A DNA stretch of 64,000 nt from CAWFZT01 sp963820415 (GCA_963820415.1 CAWFZT010000006.1:496001-560000); one strand, 5' to 3'. Numbered from the stretch's first letter, positions 24,776 through 34,182 are shown. Notes: a model not told the origin generated them from the sequence alone. Translations and numbers: made by a program.

Positions 24776-24985
24776 TTATTGAACTTTTACAGCGGCCGCT
24801 TGCAGCCCCTTCGGCCCTTGTTCAATATTAAATTCCACTTTCTGGCCTTCTTCCAGGGAATGATATCCCTCGCCAATGATTGCAGAATGGTGGACAAACA
24901 CATCCGGTCCATTATCCTGGGTCAGAAAACCATAACCTTTGGTGTTATTGAACCATTTCACCGTACCGACTACACGTTCAGACAT
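24776..24985 (-). CDS. CspA-family cold-shock protein
   Basis: A 69-residue single cold-shock domain, an OB-fold that binds single-stranded RNA and DNA. RNP1 is present as KGYGFLTQ and RNP2 as DVFVHHSAI; the protein begins MSERVVGTVKWFNNTKG. It acts as an RNA chaperone that melts mRNA structure. It follows an RRM-protein gene by 40 bases on the same strand, so the two RNA-binding proteins are likely co-transcribed from a promoter beyond 25361. Confidence 0.95.
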   Translation of the reverse strand: MSERVVGTVKWFNNTKGYGFLTQDNGPDVFVHHSAIIGEGYHSLEEGQKVEFNIEQGPKGLQAAAVKVQ

Positions 24986-25025
24986 TTTATTATTCTCCAT
25001 TACGATATCTAATCTACCATTGACT

Positions 25026-25361
25026 TTAATAGCGCCGGGCTCCGCCGCGGCTTTTATGGGACACTGGACGACCAGTTCCCCTCTTCGCATCATAGCCACC
25101 CCGCCCCGAATCATCGCGTTCTTTGGCGTTGTTGACCTTGATTTCTCGGTCGTCCAATTTATAACCATTGAACATTTGGGTTGCCTTTATCGCATCCGCT
25201 TGCGAGCCCATTACTGCAAAAGCAAACCCCTTCAATTCCCCGGTGGAACGATCCTTGATCAAATCCAGGGAGGTCACCGTACCTGCTTGAGCGAAAAGAG
25301 TGCGCAGGTCGTCCTCTTTGGTGGCAAACGAAAGGTTGCCGATAAACAGTTTCACTTCCAT
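25026..25361 (-). CDS. RRM-domain RNA-binding protein
   Basis: A 111-residue protein with one RNA recognition motif (2-80) of the type found in cyanobacteria and other bacteria. RNP2 reads KLFIGNLSF and RNP1 reads LKGFAFAVM, where the expected aromatic residue is present. A glycine- and arginine-rich tail (about 85-111) follows, which often boosts RNA binding. A role in mRNA stability or cold response is inferred from pairing with the cold-shock gene. Between start and 25480 on the minus strand lies a long leader with a possible hairpin, GCTGCCA/TGGCAGC. Confidence 0.9.
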   Translation of the reverse strand: MEVKLFIGNLSFATKEDDLRTLFAQAGTVTSLDLIKDRSTGELKGFAFAVMGSQADAIKATQMFNGYKLDDREIKVNNAKERDDSGRGGYDAKRGTGRPVSHKSRGGARRY

Positions 25362-25658
25362 ATTTGTTCGATTTCCTTTTCTTCCGGCTGTTTCAGGCCA
25401 GGAAAAATAAAAGCTGCCATTCCCATAATAGGTCTGGCAGCAGTTTCAGACAAGCCTAATAGTTACTGCTGGTAGTATACCACATAATGCCATCAGAATG
25501 CAGCTATTTTCATAGAAAAATCACCAATTTCTCTTAATTTAGACGACCAATTAGGGTAAAATTGTCTGGTATGAATGAAAAAGGAGAGAATAAGCCACGT
25601 CTGCAATCACGCCGGTAGTATCGGTTGCGAGCTGGCTGTATCTACGAAAGAAAACTAG
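25362..25658. other. Divergent intergenic region, rrm leader and upstream of MGMT-like gene
   Basis: About 300 bases without a gene. On the minus strand, at 25410-25440, a GCTGCCAnnn/nnnTGGCAGC hairpin lies in what should be the leader of the RRM gene. I could not identify a firm promoter for either side. Confidence 0.4.
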
Positions 25659-26078
25659 ATGGAACCCCTGCGAGAAGATATCATCGTTGACATCGATAAA
25701 AACCGGGAAAGATTCTTCGGGACTTCCGGAAAAATGCTCTTACCCTGTCCCGCCACGGTAGAAAACCTGCTAAATAAATTACCCGAAAACAAACTGGTTA
25801 CCATAGATTTCATCCGAAAGGAACTGGCCAACCAATTCAGTGTTCAATTTACCTGTCCGTTTAATACCAAACTATGCCTTCGGGCAATTGCCAACAACTC
25901 GACTAAGCAAATCGCTTATTGGCGGGTCATTAGAGGAAACGGCGAGTTGATCGCCTATTTCCCCGGTGGCGTTGAGGGCCACGCAGCCCGATTAAGAGGT
26001 GAAGGTTTCACTATCGATTATGGGGGAAAGAAATCAAAGGTAAAAAATTTCAAGGTAAGCCTGGTTCTCTTTGATTAA
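25659..26078 (+). CDS. MGMT-family (alkyltransferase-like) protein without active-site Cys motif
   Basis: A 139-residue protein of the group often annotated as MGMT-family. It shows the wing-helix DNA-binding core: GKMLLPCPATVENLLNKLPE, TIDFIRKELANQF, and YWRVIRGNGELIAYFPGGVE, in which WRVI stands where real O6-methylguanine methyltransferases have the PCHRV nucleophile. Thus it should not transfer alkyl groups, though it may bind damaged DNA like alkyltransferase-like proteins. Cys residues elsewhere (FTCPF) are conserved in this group. The start ATG has no strong ribosome site. Confidence 0.7.
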   Translation: MEPLREDIIVDIDKNRERFFGTSGKMLLPCPATVENLLNKLPENKLVTIDFIRKELANQFSVQFTCPFNTKLCLRAIANNSTKQIAYWRVIRGNGELIAYFPGGVEGHAARLRGEGFTIDYGGKKSKVKNFKVSLVLFD

Positions 26079-26438
26079 TCCTTTCGGATTCAAAATCTCG
26101 ATGGTCTTAAGGATGTGACCACCACGAAAATGCTGGCGGCGAAGATATAGGAGTACCCGGTCAAGGAAGTCCTGGGTAATGCAAATTTTAGTGGCATCAA
26201 GATCCGCGTCCGGGCAGGGAGTAAGTTCTGCTGCTGGGAGGACGTGCAAGGCTGTGAGCCGGCTATGCCACTCTCCCAGCCATGACGCCGCCGTCGTTGC
26301 GGTTGCGAGGCAATTTGTTGACTATTATGATAAATAGTATTGTATTTTCTACCACAAGAAGTATAATAATTCTATCAACTGTATGCACTAAATAATGATC
26401 GGATTCGGTCAGTTTTTATTCGGGAAGGTGTTACGGAT
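26079..26438. other. Intergenic region before the lipoprotein gene
   Basis: No gene I can support. Near 26318 a TTGACT is followed after 16-17 bases by TTGTAT, a weak promoter candidate, with a small inverted repeat ACTATT/AATAGT (26321-26338) between the boxes. The leader to the lipoprotein start would be about 90 bases. Confidence 0.35.
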
Positions 26439-26963
26439 ATGAAAAGTTTCACAAAATTATTTCTCATCAGCTCAGCAATGCTGTTTATCCTGGCTTGTGG
26501 TTTATCGAGTCCTTCTTTGCCCGCGCCCAAAGCCACCGTCGCCCCCATCCACATCGGCGGCGACCTGAATGCCATCGATATCTGCCAGGCTGTCCCCCAA
26601 TCAGACATCGAAGCTGTGCTGGGACGCAAGCTGGTCAGCGCGCCGCAGCGCTCCGGATACTCCGACCCACAGGGTACCAGCGGATGCGCTTACGATGCCG
26701 GCAAAGACGCCAGCGGCAATGCCTACTTCGGCTATGTAGTAATGGAACCCGTCGAAGTGTACAACAGCCAGCCTCTCTACCAAAACGTGGACGTGAAGGG
26801 TCTCGGTGTAGGTGCTTACTTCAACAACGGCGCCGACGCCCGGCAGTTGTGGGTGAAGATCAACGATAAAGTCGCCTTCGTGGTCGCCTTTGGCGACCAG
26901 CCGAATGAGACCGGCGCCACGGCCATTGCAAAACTTGTCATGGCTGCAATCATATCTCCATAA
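26439..26963 (+). CDS. Putative lipoprotein
   Basis: A 174-residue exported lipoprotein. It has a signal peptide with a lipobox (FILAC, Cys20), a Pro/Ala-rich linker and a domain from about 42 on with two Cys (ICQAVP and SGCAYD). The pattern DICQAVPQSDIEAVLGRKL, GTSGCAYDAG resembles DUF3558-type lipoproteins of actinobacteria, but I call this only by analogy. Located on the outer face of the membrane. The function is unknown. Confidence 0.75.
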   Translation: MKSFTKLFLISSAMLFILACGLSSPSLPAPKATVAPIHIGGDLNAIDICQAVPQSDIEAVLGRKLVSAPQRSGYSDPQGTSGCAYDAGKDASGNAYFGYVVMEPVEVYNSQPLYQNVDVKGLGVGAYFNNGADARQLWVKINDKVAFVVAFGDQPNETGATAIAKLVMAAIISP

Positions 26964-27263
26964 AGCAGACAGCTAAATCCCTGGGCTTTGGCGCCCAAAT
27001 TAACCGAGCAGCTCGCCTGCGGACCTCATCATCCACCCTTGCAATATTACCCAACAGGCGCGGGCATACCCTGCACGTGATAATGGGGTTATATATTACT
27101 GAATGCGGCATTTATACCGTTCCAGCCGTTATGGAAACGGCGATATTGTATAATATCCCTTCCGTTTATTTCCTTACACAGGCTGACCAGCCCTTTGTTT
27201 ACTCCTGAGTTTGCCAGCGGAACTAACTGGCCTGTGTAAAGTATTTATTAAAGGTGCGAAATC
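26964..27263. other. Intergenic region before nitronate monooxygenase gene
   Basis: About 300 bases. It holds an imperfect hairpin CCGTTCC/GGAAACGG at 27118-27142 and a TTGTATAATATCC at 27146-27158 containing a TATAAT that could be a -10 box. No gene is seen. Confidence 0.4.
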
Positions 27264-28820
27264 ATGGAATTTCTGAAAAAAGTGAAACTCATCCAGGGGG
27301 GCATGGGGGTTTACGTATCCAACTGGCGGCTGGCAAAAGCCGCCGCGATGGAGAGACCGGGGGTAACGGCCGGTACCGTTTCAGGAACTGCATTAGATAT
27401 AGTTTATGTGCGCCTTTTGCAGTTGGGCGATCCCGGCGGATACTTGCGCCGCGCCCTGGCTGCTTTTGATGCCCGCTTCGGCGCGGCTATCGGCAGGAAA
27501 ATTATTGACCGCTTTTACATCGAGGGAGGCAAAGCCCCGGCGGCTCGTTTTAAGAATGCGCCGATGCAAATTGCCCGCGCCCAGGATGGCCGCGATAAAT
27601 TCCCACTGAATGGGCCCCAAAGCGCCCCGGTGGCCCTCACCCTGGACGAAGACACTATCGAGCTGATCATCGCCACCAGCTTTGCCGAAGTCTGGCTGGC
27701 TAAGGAAGGGCATACCGGCAATATTTTCATTAACTTCTTGCACAAGCTCGAGCTGCCCTTGATCTACGCCATGTATGGAGCCATGCTGGCTGGCGTGGAT
27801 GCCGTGGTCGTGGGAGCAGGCAATCCCGAGGGCCTGCCTGCCGTTTGTTCGCAGTTTACCCATCATGAACCGGTCACCCATAACCTTTCGGTGCTTTATC
27901 GTGAGTCCGGTGAGAGTTTCAACCTGGCCTTCGACCCGCGGCAGGTAGCGGGCGGCAAGTTGGCCCAGAAACCGCTGCCCCGGCCGGCTTTTTTGGCGAT
28001 TGTGTCGCTGGAAAACCTGGTCAAAGCCCTGGCGCAAAGCCAAAGCGGCGCGCCGGATGGGTTTATCATCGAGCATCACACCGCCGGCGGTCATAACGCC
28101 GGTCCCCAGGGACCACTGACAAGAGACAACCTGGGCCAACCCATCTACGGCGCGGCCGACGAGCCCAACCTGCAGGCCATCCGGGAAGTCGGCCTGCCCT
28201 TCTGGCTGGCAGGCGGATATGGCAGCCGCCAAAAACTCCAGCAGGCTATGGCGCTCGGGGCGACAGGCGTCCAGGTGGGCTCAAATTTCGCCCTGGCGGA
28301 GGAATCCGGGATCAAAGCCAACTTCCGCACCGCCATCTTGAACCGGCTGAAGAAGGAAACTGAGGATGCCCCACTGGTATACACCACCCTGTTCTCCCCC
28401 ACAGGTTATCCGTTCAAGGTGGTGCAGATTGAAGACACCCTGGCAGACGATGCGGTTTATGCCGCCCGGCGCCGGGTTTGCGACCTGGGCCTTTTGCAAC
28501 AGCGCGGGCTCTGCCAACCGGCGGAGGATGGAACGCGCCGGCTTTTCACCCGCTGCCAGGCTGCCCCTATCGAGGATTTTGTCAGCAAACGCGGCCTGCC
28601 GCGCAACACGGAAGAAAAGCGCTGCCTGTGTAACGGGCTGCTCGCCTGCGTGGGGTTAGGGCAGGTCAGCCTGCCGAAGGGAGAACTGGCGGAAGAACCG
28701 GCCATTGTCACCCTGGGCAATCACCTGGACGGTATCCGCCGCCTGTCGAGCCACGGGCAGGCGCGTTACTGGGTGAAGGATGCCGTGATCGACATGCTTG
28801 GTGATGACGAGTCTGGTTAG
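27264..28820 (+). CDS. Nitronate monooxygenase-family flavoprotein
   Basis: A 518-residue FMN-dependent TIM-barrel protein. Recognised by IQGGMGVYVSNWRLAKA at the start, the FMN phosphate motif GLPFWLAGGYGS/ALGATGVQVGSNFALAEES, and the catalytic-His region IIEHHTAGGHNAGPQG. It is longer than standard nitronate monooxygenases (about 330-360), with an extra 100-residue C-terminal region holding several Cys (CLCNGLLACVG), as in a subgroup with unknown substrate. It starts with ATG 27264 after AAGGTGCG. The fpg start lies only eight bases past its stop, suggesting co-transcription. Confidence 0.82.
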   Translation: MEFLKKVKLIQGGMGVYVSNWRLAKAAAMERPGVTAGTVSGTALDIVYVRLLQLGDPGGYLRRALAAFDARFGAAIGRKIIDRFYIEGGKAPAARFKNAPMQIARAQDGRDKFPLNGPQSAPVALTLDEDTIELIIATSFAEVWLAKEGHTGNIFINFLHKLELPLIYAMYGAMLAGVDAVVVGAGNPEGLPAVCSQFTHHEPVTHNLSVLYRESGESFNLAFDPRQVAGGKLAQKPLPRPAFLAIVSLENLVKALAQSQSGAPDGFIIEHHTAGGHNAGPQGPLTRDNLGQPIYGAADEPNLQAIREVGLPFWLAGGYGSRQKLQQAMALGATGVQVGSNFALAEESGIKANFRTAILNRLKKETEDAPLVYTTLFSPTGYPFKVVQIEDTLADDAVYAARRRVCDLGLLQQRGLCQPAEDGTRRLFTRCQAAPIEDFVSKRGLPRNTEEKRCLCNGLLACVGLGQVSLPKGELAEEPAIVTLGNHLDGIRRLSSHGQARYWVKDAVIDMLGDDESG

Positions 28821-28827
28821 CGTACAT

Positions 28828-29665
28828 ATGCCTGAACTCCCTGAACTCGAAGTGGTGCGCGAGGTGCTGCAGCGGCGGATAGTCGGGCAGACCATCACAG
28901 CCGTCGAAATCATCCCGCCGGGCGGGCCAATTGTGGCACGCGACCTGACCCATGCCGGATTCGAATCCGCCCTGACCGGGGCGATCCTCACCGCCCTGGC
29001 GCGGCGAGGCAAATACCTCGTCTTTACCCTCCAGGCCGCCATCGCTCCTCTTTTCCTCGTGCTAAACCCCAAGCTCACCGGCCGCCTGCAGCTTGCCTCC
29101 CCGGCCGAAAAGCATAAGGCCAAGACCTGGGCGATCTTCACCTTGTCCGGCGGCGGCCAGGTGCGCTACCTCGATCAGAAACAGATGGGCCAGCTCTATC
29201 TCACTCAGACCCTGGAATCGATTCCAGATTACGTTGCCATGGGTCCGGAAGCGCTGGAAATATCGCTGGAGGAATTCCGCCAGCGTCTGAAACCCTATCG
29301 CGGCGAAATCAAGGGGGTGCTGACGCGCGGCGAGTTCGTCGCCGGGATTGGCAATGCCTATGCCGACGAAATCTTGTGGGAAGCGCACCTGTATCCCTAC
29401 CGCAAGCGCACCCAGTTGACCCCGCAAGAAGTAGAGCGCCTGTACCAGGCTATGCGCTCCACCCTGCTGGCGTCGATTGAAAAAGTGACGGGCGGAAATG
29501 CAAGAACGCATCGAGCTCAAACCGCGCGATTTCCTGGCTGTCCACATGAAGACCGGCCAACCCTGCCCACGCTGCGGCACGCCAATTTCGCTGGTAGGCG
29601 CCAACCAGCGCATCACCAATTTTTGCCGGAAATGCCAGCCTGGAGGATTGATCAAAGGCATGTAA
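28828..29665 (+). pseudogene. mutM: Formamidopyrimidine-DNA glycosylase, frameshifted before the zinc finger
   Basis: The first 220 residues are a normal Fpg/MutM: the N-terminal catalytic MPELPELEVV, the Lys in VLNPKLTGRL and the helix-two-turn-helix region FVAGIGNAYADEILWEA. This enzyme cuts out 8-oxoguanine. After IEKV at about 29491 one extra base (GGGCGG) throws the frame. The zinc finger CPRCG-----CRKCQ and the terminal GLIKGM are still coded in the next frame, to the TAA at 29663. As written, the gene would make a protein with about 90 wrong residues and no zinc finger. It may be a real mutation or a sequence error. Confidence 0.85.
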
Positions 29666-29694
29666 GCCCTCTGATTCCTCCCAGCCAGACAAGG

Positions 29695-30960
29695 TTACCG
29701 GCAGAGCGGGTCGCGCAGGATCGGGCAGGTCATACAGTGCCCACCTCCGCGCCCTTTTCCTAGCTCAAACCCGGGGATCGCGATGACCTCCACCCCGGCC
29801 TGGCGCATCCTCTCGATGGTGTGCGTGTTGCGCTCGTACGAAATGACCACACCCGGTTCCAGGGCGATCGTATTGTTGGCATCATCCCACTGCTCCCGCT
29901 CCATTTGGTACTGGTCGCCGCCCGTTTCCACTACAATCATTTTCTTGACCTTGATCGCATTTGCCACGGCTGACAGGAGGTCTTTCTCTATCGTCACGTG
30001 GAAGTCCCCCGCCTTTTTTCCGGGGCGCAGGCTGATGGCCCGGATCTGATTGACGACTTTGGGGAAAGCCGTAATTTTATCGCAGTCAAGCATGGTGAAC
30101 ACCGTATCAAGGTGCATGTGGGCGCGGTCGCGGGTCATCACGCAGGCGATCACCCGTTCAGCGCTGCCGTGGGCAAATAGTATTTCGGCGATCTGCTCGA
30201 TCATTCCGCCGCGCGTGCGTTCGGACATACCGATTAGAACCGTCCGGTTGCCAATTGGCAAGACGTCACCCCCTTCGAGGGATGACCGTCCGAAATCCTC
30301 AATATTAAACGGGCCGTCCGCCGCTTTTGGATACCAGAAATTGAAAACAGCGTCTTTGAACATCGGATGGTAGCGATAGATGGCGTACATATTGAGCGAC
30401 TCCCTGCGGCGGGCCGGCCAGTACATGGGGTTGACCGATACACCATCGTAGATCCAGCACGACGAATCCCGGGTGAAGAGCGTATTGGGCAGCGGCGGCA
30501 GTAAAAAGTAATTCTTATCTTCCAGGGCAGCCGCGGAAAGCGAGATCTGGCTGAATTTGCCCCAATCCAGGTCGGTCTCGCCGGCCGTTAAGCCACCGAT
30601 GAGATGCCGGGCCAGGAAATCGGGCTGGAGGTTCCATAGGAACTGGCGGATTTCATCCACCAGCGACCAGCCAACCGTGTAATCGGTCGCCACCTGTTCG
30701 ATGATCAGGCGTCTGGCCTCCAGGCTGGCTGCCAGCGTTTCGGTGAGCAGGTCCAGCACATAGAAAACCTCGACGCCGCGTTCGCGCAAGCAGGCCACGA
30801 ATTGATCGTGCTCCCATTGGGCGCGCTCCACCCACAGCACATCGTCGAAGAGCAGCTCGGCGTGGTTGGCCGGTGTAAGCCGTTTCAAGCTGAGCTCCGG
30901 CCGGTGAACGATCACCTTGCGCAGTTTTCCAACTTCTGAATGAACGCCAAAGGCATCCAT
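29695..30960 (-). CDS. arcA: Arginine deiminase
   Basis: A 421-residue guanidino-group-modifying enzyme that turns arginine into citrulline and ammonia. The catalytic set is visible: NTLFTRDSSCWI, EGGDVL, the acid/His in AHMHLDTVFTM and the nucleophile Cys409 in GGGHCMTCP. The start is ATG at 30958-30960, preceded by AAAGGAG. No ornithine carbamoyltransferase, carbamate kinase or antiporter gene is adjacent, so the complete ADI energy pathway cannot be claimed from this window. Confidence 0.93.
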   Translation of the reverse strand: MDAFGVHSEVGKLRKVIVHRPELSLKRLTPANHAELLFDDVLWVERAQWEHDQFVACLRERGVEVFYVLDLLTETLAASLEARRLIIEQVATDYTVGWSLVDEIRQFLWNLQPDFLARHLIGGLTAGETDLDWGKFSQISLSAAALEDKNYFLLPPLPNTLFTRDSSCWIYDGVSVNPMYWPARRRESLNMYAIYRYHPMFKDAVFNFWYPKAADGPFNIEDFGRSSLEGGDVLPIGNRTVLIGMSERTRGGMIEQIAEILFAHGSAERVIACVMTRDRAHMHLDTVFTMLDCDKITAFPKVVNQIRAISLRPGKKAGDFHVTIEKDLLSAVANAIKVKKMIVVETGGDQYQMEREQWDDANNTIALEPGVVISYERNTHTIERMRQAGVEVIAIPGFELGKGRGGGHCMTCPILRDPLCR

Positions 30961-31220
30961 AACTATTGCTCCTTTCACCGTCCACACACTCTACAGGAGA
31001 ATTTCTCGAATGAATTTATTTTATGATCAAACATTTTTTGATCGCCATAGATGATTATAGTAGATATTCTCCCTCCAATTGAGAAAACCATTCTATTTCG
31101 TCTCTGGCTTGATTAATAACTTCACGGTCTTCCGGTGTCCTTGTGCAATCAAACAACGACTTTTTTTTCAAGTCAGTTTGCTAGATTTTTATTTATATTA
31201 TTCGTATCCCAACAAAGAGT
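30961..31220. other. Divergent intergenic region between arcA and the sugar operon
   Basis: An AT-rich stretch with no gene. TTATGATCAAACATTTTTTGATCGCC near 31019 contains a TGATCAAA/TTTGATCG inverted repeat (31022-31046) that may be an operator or terminator for either side. It also holds the promoters that should serve arcA on the minus strand. Confidence 0.4.
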
Positions 31221-31221
31221 A

Positions 31222-31250
31222 TATAATTTCGGTTAATTTGGTGACCGAAA
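31222..31250 (+). promoter_or_regulatory. TATAAT box with overlapping inverted repeat, head of sugar operon
   Basis: TATAAT (31222-31227) is followed at once by TTTCGGT (31227-31233), a 10-base spacer and ACCGAAA (31244-31250). The inverted repeat sits where a repressor would block transcription start. No good -35 is visible at 17 bases (TATTCG). The first gene begins 50 bases downstream. Confidence 0.55.
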
Positions 31251-31300
31251 CGTTACCCGATACGATTTGAATGATTTGCGGTAAGGTAGAGTTGGAGAAA

Positions 31301-31540
31301 ATGGACCCGTTTAATAAAAAGACGTTTATCGAAGAGAGGGTGCCCGAGGAATCTCAACAGATCCCCCCGGGGGAGTTGGATGTGCGCCGTGGAACACGTG
31401 TAGAGGCGACGGATGGCTATGTTGGCAATGTTGACGAATTCGTGGTCAACCCAGAGGATGGCCACATTACCCATATGGTGATGCGAGAAGGACATCGGTG
31501 GGGACAGAAGGATGTGATCATTAAAATACGTTTAATATAG
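31301..31540 (+). CDS. Small PRC-barrel-like protein
   Basis: A 79-residue protein. Residues 28-75 (DVRRGTRVEATDGYVGNVDE, then FVVNPEDGHITHMVMREGH) match a PRC-barrel fold, the small beta-barrel found in RimM, photosynthetic reaction centre H subunits and YlmC-like proteins. Its role here is unknown. ATG 31301 is preceded by GGAG; an ATG at 31271 would add ten residues. Its stop is 47 bases from the glucan phosphorylase start, so it leads the sugar operon. Confidence 0.65.
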   Translation: MDPFNKKTFIEERVPEESQQIPPGELDVRRGTRVEATDGYVGNVDEFVVNPEDGHITHMVMREGHRWGQKDVIIKIRLI

Positions 31541-31587
31541 TGAGCGACGCTTTGGCGCTTGTCCGAGACAAAATTAAAGGAGATTCT

Positions 31588-34131
31588 ATGAACAAACAAA
31601 CTCGTGCCAGTCACCCAATCTACAACCTTCTTCCTATGGAAGTCGAAGGATTCGATGCCCTTGCCGAGCTGGCCCTGGATTTGCGTTGGTCGTGGAACCA
31701 TGCCGCCGACGAACTGTGGCAGCAGCTTGATCCCTCCTTGTGGGAGCTCACCCACAACCCCTGGGTTGTGTTACAGACAGTCTCGCGGGACCAGATCGAG
31801 CACGTGTCTGCCGATCCCGTTTTCCGCAGGCGCGTCGATGACCTTGTAAAAGCCAGGCGGCAAGAGACGCAAGCACCTGCATGGTTTCAGCAAAATCATG
31901 CGCAGGCTCCCCTGACCGGTGTGGCTTATTTCAGTATGGAGTACATGCTGAGCGAAGCTCTCCCCATTTATTCGGGCGGGCTTGGTAATGTGGCTGGCGA
32001 TCAACTCAAATCCGCCAGCGATCTGGGCGTGCCAGTGATCGGCGTGGGACTCCTATACCAGCAAGGCTATTTTCGGCAGGTGATCGACAAGGAAGGCGCA
32101 CAACAAGCCCTCTTTCCGTATAATGATCCCGGACAACTGCCGATCACTCCCCTGCGGTACCCGGACGGGGAGTGGCTGCGGTTGGAGATCGCCTTACCCG
32201 GTTATTCCGTCTGGCTGCGTGCCTGGCAGGTCCAGATCGGCAGGGTAAAACTCTACCTGCTGGACAGCAATGACGCGGCGAACTACCCTGCTCATCGAGG
32301 GATTACCAGCGAACTTTATGGTGGCGGGCCGGAACTGCGCCTCAAGCAAGAACTGCTCCTCGGGATCGGCGGATGGCGGCTGCTTGGCGCCCTCGGTATA
32401 CGGCCGGAAGTCTGTCATTTGAATGAAGGGCATGCCGCCTTCGCCGTGTTGGAACGCGCCCTGAGCTTCATGAAAGAGACGGGGCAGTCCTTTGAAGTGG
32501 CCATGGCCGTCACACGAGCGGGCAACCTCTTCACCACCCACACGGCAGTAGCCGCCGGCTTTGACCGCTTCGATCCTGACCTCATCCAGCAATACCTGGG
32601 TGGCTACGCCGAACAGAACCTCGGCATCACTCTCAACGATTTGTTGGCCTTGGGCCGGCAGAACCCGGGCGATTCGTCGGAGAATTTCAACATGGCCTAT
32701 CTGGCGATCCGCGGAAGCGGGGCGGTCAATGGCGTGAGTCGCCTGCATGGAAAGGTGAGCCGTAGCCTCTTTGCGCCTCTCTTTCCGCGCTGGCCGCAAG
32801 ACGAAGTGCCTGTCGGGCACGTGACCAACGGGGTCCATACGCCAAGCTGGGACTCGGCGGCAGCCGACGATCTTTGGACGGAGGCCTGTGGAAAAGACCG
32901 CTGGCTGGGGACAACAGAAACCCTGGATCAGGACATTCGCAGTATTTCTGACGCCAGGCTCTGGCAATTTCGCACCGCGGCCAGCCAGTCTCTCATCGAA
33001 TTCGCTCGCCAGCATTTGTCATTGCAGCTAACCGCCTCAGGTATGTCACCCGAGGCGGTTGACGAGGCCAAGCATCTGTTTGATCCAAACGCACTGACAC
33101 TGGGCTTCGCTCGCCGCTTTGCGCCCTACAAGAGGCCGAACCTGCTGCTGCACGACCCGGAGAGGCTGCTCCGCCTGTTGGCCAATCCTGAGCATCCCGT
33201 GCAGCTCATCCTTGCCGGTAAGGCCCATCCGGCGGACCAGGCGGGGCAGGACTTGATTCGGGAATGGATCCAATTTATTCGACGCCCCGAAGTGCGCCCC
33301 CATGTGATCTTCCTCAGTGACTACGACATGCTTTTGACCGAGCACCTGGTGCAGGGGGTAGACGTCTGGATCAACACCCCGCGCCGACCCTGGGAAGCCT
33401 GTGGAACGAGCGGTATGAAAGTGCTCGTCAATGGCGGTATCAATCTTTCGGAGTTGGATGGCTGGTGGGCGGAAGCCTACACGCCTGAAGTGGGGTGGGC
33501 GTTGGGGGATGGTCAGGAACATGGCGACGATCCATCCTGGGATGCTGCCGAAGCCGCCGCGCTCTACGATCTGCTCGAACGGGAGGTAATCCCCGAGTTT
33601 TATACCCGCAACAAGCAGGGCATTCCCACTGCCTGGGTGGCGCGTATGCGTGAAAGCATGTCACGTCTAACGCCGCAGTTTTCTGCCAACCGCGCCGTAC
33701 GCGAGTACACCGAACAACATTACCTCCCGGCTGCTGCAGCTTACCGTGAGCGCGCGGCTGATAAAGGTGCAGTGGGCGCGCAGGTGGTCAATTGGCAGCA
33801 CACTCTGGAACAGAAATGGGCTACGCTGCGCTTCGGTGAAGTGAAGGTTGTGAGTGACGCGGGGAAGCACGTATTCGAAGTTAAGGTCTACCTCGGCAGC
33901 CTTGACCCAAATAGTGTAAGGGTAGAACTGTACGCCGACGGAGTGAACGGCGGCGCGCCGGCCCGGCAAGAGATGAAGCGCGGTCAGATATTGACGGATA
34001 CAAACGGATTTTCCTACAGTGCAGAGGTGCCCGCCACACGCCCAGCCACAGACTATACAACGCGGGTCATACCGCAGCACGACAGCGTTACAATCCCCTT
34101 GGAAGCCGCTCAAATCCTGTGGCAGCGGTGA
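31588..34131 (+). CDS. glgP: Alpha-glucan (glycogen/maltodextrin) phosphorylase
   Basis: An 847-residue GT35 phosphorylase. Residues 10-125 are the DUF3417 N-terminal domain (LALDLRWSWNHAADELW) that marks the alpha-glucan phosphorylase type found in many bacteria and archaea. The pyridoxal-phosphate Lys is in EACGTSGMKVLVNGG. The enzyme uses phosphate to release glucose-1-phosphate from glycogen. ATG 31588 follows AAAGGAG. The following genes process hexose phosphates, so it may feed them from stored glycogen; phosphoglucomutase is not in the window. Confidence 0.93.
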   Translation: MNKQTRASHPIYNLLPMEVEGFDALAELALDLRWSWNHAADELWQQLDPSLWELTHNPWVVLQTVSRDQIEHVSADPVFRRRVDDLVKARRQETQAPAWFQQNHAQAPLTGVAYFSMEYMLSEALPIYSGGLGNVAGDQLKSASDLGVPVIGVGLLYQQGYFRQVIDKEGAQQALFPYNDPGQLPITPLRYPDGEWLRLEIALPGYSVWLRAWQVQIGRVKLYLLDSNDAANYPAHRGITSELYGGGPELRLKQELLLGIGGWRLLGALGIRPEVCHLNEGHAAFAVLERALSFMKETGQSFEVAMAVTRAGNLFTTHTAVAAGFDRFDPDLIQQYLGGYAEQNLGITLNDLLALGRQNPGDSSENFNMAYLAIRGSGAVNGVSRLHGKVSRSLFAPLFPRWPQDEVPVGHVTNGVHTPSWDSAAADDLWTEACGKDRWLGTTETLDQDIRSISDARLWQFRTAASQSLIEFARQHLSLQLTASGMSPEAVDEAKHLFDPNALTLGFARRFAPYKRPNLLLHDPERLLRLLANPEHPVQLILAGKAHPADQAGQDLIREWIQFIRRPEVRPHVIFLSDYDMLLTEHLVQGVDVWINTPRRPWEACGTSGMKVLVNGGINLSELDGWWAEAYTPEVGWALGDGQEHGDDPSWDAAEAAALYDLLEREVIPEFYTRNKQGIPTAWVARMRESMSRLTPQFSANRAVREYTEQHYLPAAAAYRERAADKGAVGAQVVNWQHTLEQKWATLRFGEVKVVSDAGKHVFEVKVYLGSLDPNSVRVELYADGVNGGAPARQEMKRGQILTDTNGFSYSAEVPATRPATDYTTRVIPQHDSVTIPLEAAQILWQR

Positions 34132-34182
34132 TTCGATTTCGAAATCGTCGCTGCTTGCACGCTTTCAGGAGGTTGCTGAAAG

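Noticed and set aside
26034..26249. Minus-strand open frame of 71 codons with LLYLRRQHFRGGHILKTIEI
   Set aside because: It overlaps the end of the MGMT-like gene, has no ribosome site and no family that I recognise; too weak to call.
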